From positions 116,538 through 180,537 of the forward strand of contig DDUL01000033.1 of NCBI GenBank assembly GCA_002344785.1: a DNA stretch of 64,000 bases, in the 5' to 3' direction. The DNA comes from Bdellovibrionaceae bacterium UBA2339. Its GTDB lineage: Bacteria > Bdellovibrionota > Bdellovibrionia > Bdellovibrionales > JAMPXM01. Position numbers and translations under genes: made by a program. The notes beneath the pieces are model-generated. The model had not been told where the DNA came from. It searched no databases and was given only the letters and a program-made list of their open reading frames with translations. This document shows, in pieces, positions 52,281 to 61,554 of the stretch (positions within the stretch are counted from its first letter, which is position 1; each line of letters begins with the position of its first letter).

Positions 52281-53469
52281 CCTCGACCCAATACATATTG
52301 TGATCCGAAGCCTGACGTTTCCGTTCATCTTTCGTCCTCGGTCGATCGAGGAGGTGTCCCAGTCGATCGCGATGAGGCACGATACGGCTTCGACGAACAG
52401 CCCGTGCCTCACTCCAGACAGGCGAGAAGAAAATCGCATCAAGTTGTGAAGACTCAGGCGGTGAGTTTCCACTTTTGAAGAAGTGGTGCGTGACTCGATC
52501 CGCGGCAGGTACATCGAGAATTTCCATGCCTTCGCGATATCCAGCTTGCTTGAGTGGCGCAAATTCCGGCGCAGTTCGCACGTCGGCGTTCAAGTCACCC
52601 ATATATATTTTTGCACGAGGTTGCTCGGGCTGCTCCAAGAGCCGAAGCGCCCCCTCAACTTGTGCTCCGCGCTTGATGTTAGAATCAGGATCCAGACTTG
52701 TGGAGCGCTGTGATTTGTTGTGCGTCGCCGCTAATACAAACAGGGCCTCTCGGCGTCCATATTCATGAAAGCTGAGCGTGAGAAGATCCCGCGAATACAA
52801 CAGACTGGGCTCGCCCATGTAGTCATGCTGATGTGCTCTGTGGCTTTGGGCTCGCACTTCAAACGGCAAACCCTGCTTGACGAGGACGGCGACATCAATT
52901 CCACGCGTGTCGTTACCTGGAACCTGAATGATCTCGTACTTGGTCAGCAAAGTGTTTCGAAAGATCTCAAGAGCAGGACGACTTTCAATTTCTTGCAAGA
53001 CCAAAATATCGGGAGATTCATCGTTCACTTGGCGACGAATTTCATTGAGGGCCCATTCAGCCTTCAAATTCGGGCCTGTGGCATTCGGGTCCGCTACGGG
53101 TCGTAAATTTCCGCGCGAATCTCGTTCGAATTTGCCAACTTGGATCGCGAGATTCAGCACATTGAAATTGGCAATCTTCAAAATACTCGATCGCGAACCA
53201 AGGCTGGATTTGTTTGGAAGAACCACCCTTGGGCCGTGGACCTCAAAAAGTCTTTCGCAATTCAATGCCGCAGCGGGCGAGCGACTCGAGTGAGTTTCTC
53301 CATCCCGGATCTCGACCTGACTTGAATTCGAATTGGCGTTGATCGACGAAGAGGCTTCACAGTTCGAAGTCGGCCGCGATGGCGACGATGCACATGCTGC
53401 CAAAGTCAGAGATGCAAACATTGCCACATGCAAAATGCGAATTGAATGGCCCAGACTCAAAAGCGACAT
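52198..53469 (-). CDS. Lipoprotein of the endonuclease/exonuclease/phosphatase family
   Basis: A 423-residue lipoprotein (AMFASLTLAAC lipobox) with an EEP domain: FNVLN, LQEIESR (metal Glu), DVAVLVKQG, THNKS, GDLNAD and SDHN, the usual acidic and His residues. Members cut DNA or phosphodiesters outside the cytoplasm, so a secreted DNase or phosphodiesterase is likely. The ATG at 53469 has no clear ribosome binding site. The last residues (Pro/Arg-rich) overlap the 3' end of the GIY-YIG gene on the other strand. Confidence 0.85.
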   Translation of the reverse strand: MSLLSLGHSIRILHVAMFASLTLAACASSPSRPTSNCEASSSINANSNSSQVEIRDGETHSSRSPAAALNCERLFEVHGPRVVLPNKSSLGSRSSILKIANFNVLNLAIQVGKFERDSRGNLRPVADPNATGPNLKAEWALNEIRRQVNDESPDILVLQEIESRPALEIFRNTLLTKYEIIQVPGNDTRGIDVAVLVKQGLPFEVRAQSHRAHQHDYMGEPSLLYSRDLLTLSFHEYGRREALFVLAATHNKSQRSTSLDPDSNIKRGAQVEGALRLLEQPEQPRAKIYMGDLNADVRTAPEFAPLKQAGYREGMEILDVPAADRVTHHFFKSGNSPPESSQLDAIFFSPVWSEARAVRRSRIVPHRDRLGHLLDRPRTKDERKRQASDHNMYWVEVNLEALRRHLDAPAQPRSEPQPRPQAP

Positions 53470-53842
53470 ATGAGCTGTTCGGTCAATTTCAAGTGAGGCG
53501 CGAGTCGAGTCCCCTCCAAAACCTGTCAAAGACTTCGGCAACTTAGGTGCGCCTCTTCACTTTGAGTCTGAAAATGAAGCAGTGAATGTTTTGAAAAGTG
53601 TCGAACTCGCAAACGCCAGACGAACATCTCGATTGCGAAAATCGACGAGCTTTCCATAGCTTGAAATCACTTTCTCAATCTGACACATGAGTTTTTCCGC
53701 ACAATTTCCGCTTTCTCACTCTCTTGGAGAACCCGATGAAGGTCTTGAAGGCAGATCCAGATTCATGGTCAAGCCCTCTCGCTTAAGACTGAATCCAGCG
53801 GATCCCCGGCAAGAGACCGCAGTTCCACAAGGAGGCCCTGAA
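53470..53842. other. 373-base divergent gap
   Basis: Lies between the endonuclease-like gene and the vWA lipoprotein gene. The frame of the latter is open back to an ATG at 53687 but without a ribosome binding site, and the extra residues are not signal-like. Promoters for both genes are expected here; none is clear by eye. Confidence 0.4.
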
Positions 53843-54970
53843 ATGAGAACCGCGATGCCCCGCCCGCTCATGACTCGCGCGAATTGCACGACGCAATCTC
53901 GTTCGATTCCGTATACAGATTCAAAACGACTCATGCGCCGGAAATCGCTGATGGCGATGGGCTTGGTGGGTCTCACGTCATTGCTCATGGCTTGCGGTAA
54001 CAAAAGCGCGAGCTTTGATTTGCTGGCCGAAGATGCCACATTTAGCCAGAGCGCGGCCGAGGTGAACGGCAAGATCGATGTCCTCTGGGTGATTGATAAC
54101 TCGGGATCTATGGCGACAAGCCAACAGGCCTTGGTCGACAACTTTCAAAGCTTCATCAATCGCTTTGATGCCAATGGCTTCGACTACCAAATCGCCGTCA
54201 CCGTCACCGATGCTTACAAAGACGATTACAATGCCACAAACCTGAGCGAGTTTCGCTCCGGCATTCCGGGCACCAGCAACTCGGGATACAAGATCATCAC
54301 GCCTTCGACACCCGACAAACAAAGTGTGTTCGTGACAAACGCCAAACAAGGCATCAATGGCTCAGGTGACGAGCGCGCTTTCCAGAGTATTCGAAGCGCT
54401 TTGAACAATCCTCTCAACGGTGGATTTCCAAGAAGTGATGCCTTTCTCGCCATCATCGTGGTGTCGGACGAAGACGATAGTTCTTGGGATGGTTCAAGTG
54501 CGATTGGTTACACGACCAACGATCCTCGCCTTCATACTCCAGAGTCTTATGTTACTTACTTGGACGGCAAGACCAACTCTACGGCGCAGAACCGTCGCTA
54601 CAATGTGAGCAGCATCGCGGTGATCGACTCGACGTGCGGTAACGCTTTGGGCGGACGCCCCGTCGCCTCACGCTATCGCGCGCTGACAGAGTTGACCAAT
54701 GGTCGCCTGGGAAGCCTCTGCGACAATTTCGGAACAACGCTGGCATCGATTTCAAACAAGATCATCGAACTGTCGACGCAGTTCTACTTGGATCGCGAGC
54801 CTGCACCTGGCACCCTTCGCATCTTCGTGAACGGCGTGGAGATCTTCGAGAACTCCACCAACGGCTACTCTTACAACGCCAGCACGAACTCGGTCAGTTT
54901 CCACGGTTCCGCCGTGCCGCCCGCGGGAGCCCAAATCCGCGTCACCTATGATCCTATTGCGCTTCGCTAA
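53843..54970 (+). CDS. Secreted vWA-domain lipoprotein
   Basis: A 375-residue protein. The ATG at 53843 has AAGGAGG upstream; the hydrophobic signal MAMGLVGLTSLLMAC begins about 35 residues later, so the start may be MRRKSL near 53930. After the lipobox Cys comes a von Willebrand A fold with the MIDAS motif VIDNSGSM near 90-97, then a Cys pair (STCGNALGG, SLCDNF) and a short beta-rich C-terminal domain. vWA domains bind proteins or matrix through a metal ion. Function unknown; probably outside the cell or on the outer membrane. Confidence 0.82.
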   Translation: MRTAMPRPLMTRANCTTQSRSIPYTDSKRLMRRKSLMAMGLVGLTSLLMACGNKSASFDLLAEDATFSQSAAEVNGKIDVLWVIDNSGSMATSQQALVDNFQSFINRFDANGFDYQIAVTVTDAYKDDYNATNLSEFRSGIPGTSNSGYKIITPSTPDKQSVFVTNAKQGINGSGDERAFQSIRSALNNPLNGGFPRSDAFLAIIVVSDEDDSSWDGSSAIGYTTNDPRLHTPESYVTYLDGKTNSTAQNRRYNVSSIAVIDSTCGNALGGRPVASRYRALTELTNGRLGSLCDNFGTTLASISNKIIELSTQFYLDREPAPGTLRIFVNGVEIFENSTNGYSYNASTNSVSFHGSAVPPAGAQIRVTYDPIALR

Positions 54971-54994
54971 AGCATCGCTAGAATACCAAGGAGA

Positions 54995-56014
54995 ATGAGC
55001 ACAGAACCAAGAACGGACAAAGACAACCGCAAAGCCTCAACATCCTCGAAGTCGGTGCAATGGAAGTGGCCCTTGATCCTTGTGATCGGGGCCTCTTTCC
55101 TTTTCGGGTCAGGCTATGGTGTCTTTCTCGTGCAAAAACGCGAAGCGGAACTGGGGCGAGGCCCTGTCGAAACTCAGCTAAAGCTCATCGCTCCGCCACA
55201 ATTTCTCGATCTCACAAGCCCCGCTTTCCACAACTTCAAGACAAGATTGAGAACCGAATCGGGAATCGATTTGCAGATCGAGTCCGCTGAGAGCAATCTC
55301 CAGCTTCTCCTCAAAGCACTTCGGTCAGCACCCGGCACTTACGATGCGGCACTCTTGTTTCACTATCAGCTGCGCCCCTTGCGACATGAGCGTCGACTCG
55401 ACCCACTCTTTGCCGGCGCTCAGGCCTCACAGTCTCAACAACGCACCGGACTTGCACGTCCGCCCATTGTCGTTGCCCCCGATTTTCGCATTCTCCCTGA
55501 CGGTCGCGACTTACGAACAGGCCTTCCGCTCTTCTGGGGCTTTCTGGATGGAGCTTCAAACCCCTCGCAAGTTCCAGCCTGGGCGAGTTCCATGGCCAAA
55601 GCGATTTCTTCTCCAAGTGCCAATTCCAAAAAGACGCTTTGGGTACTTTCCTTGGTCGCACTTGAGGGTGGCCAATGGGACAGCGTTCGCAAATTAACCA
55701 AGGCGATGATCGATGATGGGCCATCATTGATTTTTTCACTGGTGCAAGCATCGCCAGGTCGAAGCACCTTCCGTTGGAACGATAATCAGCGGAAGGAAAT
55801 TGAAGATTTGGAGAAATGGACTAAGGACTTTGACCCAGCAGATTTTCGCAAAGTTTCACTCTTGGAACTTGAGATGCCAAGTGACGAAATTTTGCAGGCC
55901 TTAGACGAAAACCGAGATCCTTCAAAAACCGTTCGCTCGTCATCGCCCGGAGGGCTCGAGCAACAGGACCAAGACGCCCATGACGAGCATGATCACGATG
56001 GGCACGATCACTAA
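54995..56014 (+). CDS. Membrane-anchored protein with His-rich C-terminus
   Basis: A 339-residue protein with one N-terminal span (WPLILVIGASFLFGSGYGVF), then a domain faintly like a periplasmic binding protein (LIAPPQFLDLTSPAFHNFK; NLQLLLKAL), and a tail HDEHDHDGHDH that could bind metals. The tail resembles those of zinc or nickel carriers, but the rest shows no transporter signature. It starts 24 bases after the vWA gene, so they are likely one operon. Confidence 0.7.
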   Translation: MSTEPRTDKDNRKASTSSKSVQWKWPLILVIGASFLFGSGYGVFLVQKREAELGRGPVETQLKLIAPPQFLDLTSPAFHNFKTRLRTESGIDLQIESAESNLQLLLKALRSAPGTYDAALLFHYQLRPLRHERRLDPLFAGAQASQSQQRTGLARPPIVVAPDFRILPDGRDLRTGLPLFWGFLDGASNPSQVPAWASSMAKAISSPSANSKKTLWVLSLVALEGGQWDSVRKLTKAMIDDGPSLIFSLVQASPGRSTFRWNDNQRKEIEDLEKWTKDFDPADFRKVSLLELEMPSDEILQALDENRDPSKTVRSSSPGGLEQQDQDAHDEHDHDGHDH

Positions 56015-56043
56015 GAAATAAAATTATCGGGAGTTTTCATCTC

Positions 56044-56679
56044 TCAAGGCAAAGTCGTGATCGCCAAGCGACGAATGTTGTTTTCGAATGGATGATTGTG
56101 CTCGACAAAGTACTCGTCGACGGCACGAAGGACCACAATGACTTCTCCAGCTAAGGCGTAGTTGTAAGCGGCGGCACCTGAACTTGGTAATGTCACTTGG
56201 GCTTTGAAACGACCCAATTCATCGCATTTGGCCGTTGAGCGGAACATCGGCACAATTGTCGTCGCACCCTGCTTCACCTCAAGGTAAATCGCAGAATCCG
56301 GGAAACCTCCGGTGTCGCAATAGCCGCCAAGATCGATCGTGTTGGTTTCAGGTGCTGTCTTCGTGGGCACAGAGATCGGGTCATTGTTGGCGACAAAGAT
56401 CATGATGTAATTCGCATCACGACCGCAACTCGGCCCCAAACAACTTGCGAGAATTTCTCGATCATAAAGCGGATTCGTCATCGCCTGATATCCACCGCAG
56501 TTCTGGAAGGCAAAGACCAAGACGCCAACAAGAAAACCTGTCAGCCAAATCGGTAGGCTGCGCACTTGGCCGGAAAGTTGGCGCACATCTTCATCGCGCA
56601 CGGCGATCTTGCGCGAGCCGTGTTTGACCGAAGTTTTCTTCCGGTCCAGCGAATTGTCTTGAGATGGATGAATACTCAT
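56044..56679 (-). CDS. Small membrane-anchored or lipoprotein, unknown function
   Basis: A 211-residue protein. A charged N-terminus of about 40 residues precedes a hydrophobic stretch (WLTGFLVGVLVFAFQNC) that ends in Cys like a lipobox, though the N-terminus is unusually long for a lipoprotein signal. The mature part has several Cys (SCLGPSC, YCDTGG, KCDELG). No family recognised. The ATG at 56679 follows a G-rich element. It is convergent with the His-tailed protein, 29 bases away. Confidence 0.65.
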   Translation of the reverse strand: MSIHPSQDNSLDRKKTSVKHGSRKIAVRDEDVRQLSGQVRSLPIWLTGFLVGVLVFAFQNCGGYQAMTNPLYDREILASCLGPSCGRDANYIMIFVANNDPISVPTKTAPETNTIDLGGYCDTGGFPDSAIYLEVKQGATTIVPMFRSTAKCDELGRFKAQVTLPSSGAAAYNYALAGEVIVVLRAVDEYFVEHNHPFENNIRRLAITTLP

Positions 56680-56787
56680 CAAAAGCGCCCCGCCCTTTTT
56701 AACAGTTTAGATTAAACCTTCGAGATTTGGGGAGAATTTGCGTAAGACTTGTCCAGGTCCGTCTCAATATGGGACAAGTGTCTCAAG

Positions 56788-58467
56788 ATGAATCACCACG
56801 CTTCGCGGCCTCGCCATTCTGTCACAGATCCTAGGACATTGCTGACCCTGGTGGTGGTCTTGTTTCTTCTCCAGCTCCCTTGGTCAATGAGCGAGGCCAA
56901 CGCCCAGGAGAAAACCGAAGCAACACCACCTTTCCGCTATCATCTTTTCAGTGAGCCCAGTGGTATTGATCCGGCCCAAGTGAGCAATAGCGAATCAGCC
57001 TATTTGCTATTGAGCCTTTTTGACGGGCTCTATCGCCTCGATGCCAATGGCCAACCCGAACCTCGGCTTGCTGAGTCTTGTCGCTGGCACAGTCCCCCAC
57101 AATCCCCGCAACCGATCATACGTTGCCGACTTCGCCCAAAGGCCAGCTTTTCCGATGGCAGCAAGATTCGCAGTCGCGATGTCATCGAGAGTTGGCACCG
57201 ACTCTTTGCGAAGAATTCAAAGGGCATCGGCGCGAGTTTACTTTACGGTGTTAAAAACGCTCGTTCGATTCATCGCGGTGATCTCGATGTCTCGACCTTA
57301 GGGTTGAAGCCTCGCGGTGATCATGAACTGGAGATCTTGTTCGAAGCCCCACCAGCTGCCGATCCCGAGTTCCTCCATCGCCTGACTCATCCCGCATTGT
57401 CAGTGACCAAATCTGGCGTTCGCCTGGATCGCGCCAGCGCCGTCGGCGCATCGACCTCAGGAGCCTACCAAGTGCAATCTTGGATTGCGGGGCAAAGAAT
57501 TCGCCTCGCGCCGCGAACACCCGGCCAACCCCATGTTGAAATTCTGTTTATTGACGACGACGAGACGGCTTTGAATCTCTACCGCAGTGGTGAGCTGTCT
57601 TTTTTGAGGCGGCTCCCCACATCCTATATTCCGAGCTACAAAGGCCGACCTGACTTTCAGCAAATTCCCGTTTTCAGATTTGATTACATCGGCTTCGGGC
57701 CGGAACTCAAAGATCAACCTGAAATGCGAAAGGCCCTCGCGCTCTCACTGAACTATGAAGAGCTGCGAGTGATCTACGATGCATTGGGCAGGCCCGGCTG
57801 CACAGGACTTCCGTTGGAATGGCAGGACACCGTTCATTGTCACGAGTTCAACCTCAAGGCGGCCCAAGATGCTTGGAAGAAAGTCCCCACAGAGTTGCGA
57901 GAGCGTCGTTGGACCTTACACTTCTCTAAGCTTGGCGGTGACGACATTCAAAAGGGCATGGAGTGGATGCAGGCCCAGTGGAAGCGCCATCTGAATCTCA
58001 AGATCGATTTGCAACCCGTCGAGCAAGGAGTTTACCTTCGACAACTTCGCGACAAAACGCCGGCGCTCTTTCGCAAAGGCGTTGGACCTGATCGCGCCAC
58101 TTGCTCCGCGGCTCTCGAAATCTTTTCGCCTCAAGATCCAGAAAATTTCATTGCCTATGAAAACAAAAGATTTCTGACAACACTCAGTTCGCTCAAGTTG
58201 TTGGCGCTGGATGTTCGCAACTCAAAGTCGAAGTCCGTCGCCAAGTCGCGAGGTCTCTGCAGCGAAGGTATTCAACATCTCCTCCAAGACTTCGCGATCA
58301 TCCCCATGGGCAGAATCCACTTCACCGTGCTCGCGCAGCCTGAGTGGCGTGGCTGGACTTTGAATCCGTTGAACCAACTCGACCTCAGTCGTCTGAGATG
58401 GAGTCCTTCACGTCAATCCACTCGACCAGAGTCCACATCGGCCACGCCCCGAGCGGGAAACCCGTAA
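56788..58467 (+). CDS. ABC transporter substrate-binding protein, family 5 (peptide type)
   Basis: A 559-residue protein with a signal peptide (LLTLVVVLFLLQLPWSMSEANA). The family 5 pattern is present: SEPSGIDPAQ, LFDGLYRLDANGQPEPRLAESCRW, SDGSKIRSRDVIESWHRLF, TSGAYQVQSW and a C-terminal half with PEMRKALALSLN. These proteins bind oligopeptides or similar ligands in the periplasm for an ABC permease. No permease or ATPase genes are next to it, so it is an orphan here. The ATG at 56788 is chosen over a TTG 13 codons earlier. Confidence 0.87.
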   Translation: MNHHASRPRHSVTDPRTLLTLVVVLFLLQLPWSMSEANAQEKTEATPPFRYHLFSEPSGIDPAQVSNSESAYLLLSLFDGLYRLDANGQPEPRLAESCRWHSPPQSPQPIIRCRLRPKASFSDGSKIRSRDVIESWHRLFAKNSKGIGASLLYGVKNARSIHRGDLDVSTLGLKPRGDHELEILFEAPPAADPEFLHRLTHPALSVTKSGVRLDRASAVGASTSGAYQVQSWIAGQRIRLAPRTPGQPHVEILFIDDDETALNLYRSGELSFLRRLPTSYIPSYKGRPDFQQIPVFRFDYIGFGPELKDQPEMRKALALSLNYEELRVIYDALGRPGCTGLPLEWQDTVHCHEFNLKAAQDAWKKVPTELRERRWTLHFSKLGGDDIQKGMEWMQAQWKRHLNLKIDLQPVEQGVYLRQLRDKTPALFRKGVGPDRATCSAALEIFSPQDPENFIAYENKRFLTTLSSLKLLALDVRNSKSKSVAKSRGLCSEGIQHLLQDFAIIPMGRIHFTVLAQPEWRGWTLNPLNQLDLSRLRWSPSRQSTRPESTSATPRAGNP

Positions 58468-58548
58468 GTCGAGTCGGAATTTCTCAAACCAAGTCGCGAA
58501 GTTGTCGATAAGTACAGAGCAGATGATTCGAACTGGGTTCATCTTGAA

Positions 58549-58564
58549 TTCAGTTTCAACTGAA
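58549..58564. promoter_or_regulatory. 7-bp inverted repeat before the HD-GYP gene
   Basis: TTCAGTT-TC-AACTGAA, 35 bases before the ATG at 58600. Position and symmetry suit a regulator site, but no second copy was found. Confidence 0.3.
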
Positions 58565-58599
58565 ACCATCTGCGGCGAACTGTTTGAGGAGGCACAAGC

Positions 58600-60306
58600 A
58601 TGTCGGGTCAAGGACCTTCGCGCGGGAACGAAAAAAAGAAATCTCGTTCACGTGCGGCGGCTTCGTCGGAGACTCATTTCCACGATCGCCGATCCATGAA
58701 CCGCTATCGTTCACTGGTTGAAACCGGTGTCGCTCTCACCGCCGAAAAGGACATTTCGCGAATCTTGGATTTGATCATCGATCGCGCTTTGGATGCAACA
58801 CAAGCCGATGCGGCCTCGATCTTTCTGACTGAAAACATTAAAATCGACTCCATCGCCAACAAACAAGCCAAGTACATCACCGTATTGAGATTCCACCGAT
58901 CCACCAATCGACGCACGGGCATGACCTATCAAAACAAGATCCTCGAACTCGACAAGGCCTCGATTGCCGGATGGGTCGCGATTGAAGGCAAACCTCTGCG
59001 CATTGATGACTGTTACAACATGCCCGAGAATCTCGACTACAAGTTCAATCCGCAAATTGACCACGAGACGGGTTACCGAACAGTGTCGATGTTGGCCGTG
59101 CCAATGACGAGTGCCAACTCGAAAGTCCGTGGCGTCTTGCAGATCATCAACAAGTTGAAGCCGGGAAGCCCGGGAGATGTGGATCACCATCGAACGCTCA
59201 GCATCGACGACGTCGAGGCGTTCACCGACGAAGATGTGGATTTGATGCAAGCGTTTGCATCACAAGCCTCGGTCGCCATTGAAAACGCCAAGCTCAACAA
59301 CGACATCGAAAATCTGTTTGAGAGCTTCATTCGCGCATCCGTCACCGCCATCGAATCTCGGGACCCTTCGACCTCGGGCCATTCAGATCGCGTTGCGGTT
59401 TACACTGTTGAATTTGCTCGTGCGGTTCATCTATGCGGCGATGGGATCTATAAAGAGGTCGAGTTCACTGACGCGCAAATGCGCGAACTGCGTTATGCGG
59501 CACTCTTGCATGATTTTGGTAAGATTGGCGTTCGCGAATCCGTTTTGTCCAAACAGCTGAAGCTTTATCCCCATGAGATCGACACCATCATGAGTCGCCT
59601 TGAAGCTGCGAGCGCCAAGCAAGAAATGCTGACGTGGAAGCACGCCACAAGCGAGCTGCTCGAGACGATTGAGAAGGGACGCACTCTTTCTGAATCGCCA
59701 AGGCAATACATCGACAAGGTGATGAATCGAATCGATGACTTCGCCAAGCGCCTGCAACAGGTGCGTGTGAGCATCATCAAGGCCAATACTCCCCAAGTCG
59801 TGGCCGGTGATTTTGACATCATCGGACTGATGACATGGATCAATCAGATCCAACAAGAAATCGATCACGCGATGCTCACGCCTGAAGAGATCGTGAAGCT
59901 CTCTATGCCGAAGGGCTCTTTGACGGATACAGAGCGGAAAGAAATTGAATCGCACGTCACCCACACCTACCACTTCCTCCGACAAATCGCCTGGACTGAA
60001 GATTTGGGAGGCGTTCCCGATATTGCGTATTCGCATCACGAGAAGATGGATGGCAGCGGTTATCCGCGAGGCCTATTGAGCGATTACATTCCCCTACAAT
60101 CCAAGTTGATGACGATTGCCGACATCTACGACGCGCTCACTTCCATGGACCGACCTTACAAACCAGCGATCTCGCCCGAGCGTGCACTTGAGATTTTGCA
60201 CATGGAAGGGCGAGCCGGAAAACTCGATCTGGATCTGATCAAAATCTTCCGAGAAGCTGAAGTCTGGCGCGTTGCGCTGGGTATGAAGGGCCCTCAAGCG
60301 GCCTAA
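58600..60306 (+). CDS. GAF plus HD-GYP cyclic-di-nucleotide phosphodiesterase-like protein
   Basis: A 568-residue soluble protein. Residues about 40-205 form a GAF sensor (ASIAGWVAIEGKPLRI). Then comes the HD domain start (SGHSDRVAVYTVEFARAV), ALLHDFGKIGV with the HD pair near 304, and the GYP part HHEKMDGSGYPRGL near 478. Active HD-GYP enzymes cleave c-di-GMP (or related dinucleotides). Between the HD motif and the later His (SHVTHTYHFL) is an insert of about 110 charged, helical residues not found in short family members. GGAGG precedes the ATG. Confidence 0.9.
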   Translation: MSGQGPSRGNEKKKSRSRAAASSETHFHDRRSMNRYRSLVETGVALTAEKDISRILDLIIDRALDATQADAASIFLTENIKIDSIANKQAKYITVLRFHRSTNRRTGMTYQNKILELDKASIAGWVAIEGKPLRIDDCYNMPENLDYKFNPQIDHETGYRTVSMLAVPMTSANSKVRGVLQIINKLKPGSPGDVDHHRTLSIDDVEAFTDEDVDLMQAFASQASVAIENAKLNNDIENLFESFIRASVTAIESRDPSTSGHSDRVAVYTVEFARAVHLCGDGIYKEVEFTDAQMRELRYAALLHDFGKIGVRESVLSKQLKLYPHEIDTIMSRLEAASAKQEMLTWKHATSELLETIEKGRTLSESPRQYIDKVMNRIDDFAKRLQQVRVSIIKANTPQVVAGDFDIIGLMTWINQIQQEIDHAMLTPEEIVKLSMPKGSLTDTERKEIESHVTHTYHFLRQIAWTEDLGGVPDIAYSHHEKMDGSGYPRGLLSDYIPLQSKLMTIADIYDALTSMDRPYKPAISPERALEILHMEGRAGKLDLDLIKIFREAEVWRVALGMKGPQAA

Positions 60307-60426
60307 ATCAGGTCCTCGATCCGGAAGATCGATACAGCCCTTCGCTACTGTCTCACCAGCCGTCAGCGCTTCGCCTGCCTTGCAAGCCCAAAATGTGGGC
60401 GCAACAGTCGAACCCCAAAAGTGGTA

Positions 60427-60455
60427 TTGACTTGCATGCCTTCACCTTTTGAAAT
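60427..60455 (+). promoter_or_regulatory. Possible promoter of the histone gene
   Basis: TTGACT (60427-60432) and TGAAAT (60450-60455) with 17-base spacing, 36 bases upstream of the ATG at 60491. Good -35 match and weaker -10. Confidence 0.45.
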
Positions 60456-60490
60456 CTCCGATACGAGTTCTTGCTCGAAAAGGAGTTGAT

Positions 60491-60694
60491 ATGGCCAAGA
60501 AGGCAAAAGGTGGAAAAAAAGGCGAAGTTTTGGTGATCGCATCGAAGATGAAAGATGCCATCCGTAGCCAAGGCTGCAATGTTTCTTCGGATGTCGTGGA
60601 TGCATTGAGCGGCAAAATTCACGAGATGATTAAGGCTGCCGTCGGTCGCTGCAAAGACAACGGTCGCAAGACTGTTCGCGGCTACGACTTCTAA
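60491..60694 (+). CDS. Bacterial single histone-fold protein (HBb/Bd0055-like)
   Basis: A 67-residue basic protein with AGGAG before the ATG. After a Lys-rich tail (KKAKGGKK) it has the three-helix histone layout: VIASKMKDAIRSQG (helix 1), SSDVVDALSGKIHEMIKAAVGRCKDNG (helix 2), and the diagnostic RKTVRGYDF at the end (Arg-x-Thr-Val...Asp loop into the last helix). This matches by eye the Bdellovibrio HBb histone, a major chromatin protein described as binding DNA in an unusual way. It has its own promoter candidate and a strong terminator, so it is probably highly expressed. Cys30 and Cys54 are unusual for such proteins. Confidence 0.88.
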   Translation: MAKKAKGGKKGEVLVIASKMKDAIRSQGCNVSSDVVDALSGKIHEMIKAAVGRCKDNGRKTVRGYDF

Positions 60695-60708
60695 TTGAAG
60701 TTTTTGAC

Positions 60709-60742
60709 AATCGGGCGCTTCAGGCGCCCGATTCTCTTTTTT
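60709..60742 (+). terminator. Intrinsic terminator after the histone gene
   Basis: AATCGGGCGC, loop TTCAG, GCGCCCGATT, then CTCTTTTTT: a 10-bp GC-rich stem and T-tract, 14 bases after the stop codon. Confidence 0.95.
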
Positions 60743-60774
60743 CGCGCCTCCCCACAGACTTTTACGGAGGACCA

Positions 60775-61554
60775 ATGCCGAACGCTCAAGGCCAAGAACG
60801 CAAACCGCAAATCGTCGCCATTTCTGGCGCCGGATCAGGAATTGGCCAAGCCCTCGCTCTTCACTTTGCCCAACAAAATTGGCAAGTCATCCTCATCGGA
60901 CGAAGGCTCGAAGCCCTGCAAACCACAGCATCTCTCTGTCGCGAGATAGTCTCCTCAGCAAAGCTTCTGTGCTGCCCACTTGATTTGAGCTCCGCCGATG
61001 CACAATCCCAAGCTGAAAATTGGCTTCGCCAAAATGGCATCCTGAGTCTCGACGCGCTCATCAACAATGCGGGTCAGTTTGTACGTGGTGACACTCTGTC
61101 AGCGGATCTTGCGGACTGGATGCGAATGTTTGAAGTCAATACGCTGGGTCCGCTTCGCCTCACGCGCGCCTGCTATCCACTGCTCAAGATCAATCGTGGC
61201 GCCATTTTGAATATCTCCTCCACACTTGGACTCAAGGCAACGGTCGACACTGTTGCATACTCGGCCTCCAAGGCCGCACTGAACAACTGGGCTCAAGCCT
61301 TTGCCGTGCAAGCCGCACGGGATGGAGTTCGAGTGAACACCATTTGCCCGGGCCTTGTCGACACACCCATTCACGGCTTTCACAAAGCGGCCGACAAAGC
61401 CCAAACTCTCGAGCAGTTGCGAAATCTTCAGCCGCTAGGTCGCATTGGCCGTCCCGAAGATCTCACAAGTCTTGCGTTCGCACTTTGTTCGGCGGGCTCC
61501 GAATGGACCACAGGTGCCGTCGTCAATATTGATGGAGGGATTCACCTTGTCTAA
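60775..61554 (+). CDS. Short-chain dehydrogenase/reductase
   Basis: A 259-residue NAD(P)-dependent oxidoreductase: GAGSGIGQA (cofactor loop), NNAGQF, ISSTLGLK with the Ser, and Tyr-x3-Lys in YSASK. A GGAGG element precedes the ATG. Its 3' end overlaps the start of a pterin-synthase-like gene, so a joint pathway is likely. Sepiapterin-reductase activity would suit that partner but is not shown by sequence. Confidence 0.88.
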   Translation: MPNAQGQERKPQIVAISGAGSGIGQALALHFAQQNWQVILIGRRLEALQTTASLCREIVSSAKLLCCPLDLSSADAQSQAENWLRQNGILSLDALINNAGQFVRGDTLSADLADWMRMFEVNTLGPLRLTRACYPLLKINRGAILNISSTLGLKATVDTVAYSASKAALNNWAQAFAVQAARDGVRVNTICPGLVDTPIHGFHKAADKAQTLEQLRNLQPLGRIGRPEDLTSLAFALCSAGSEWTTGAVVNIDGGIHLV

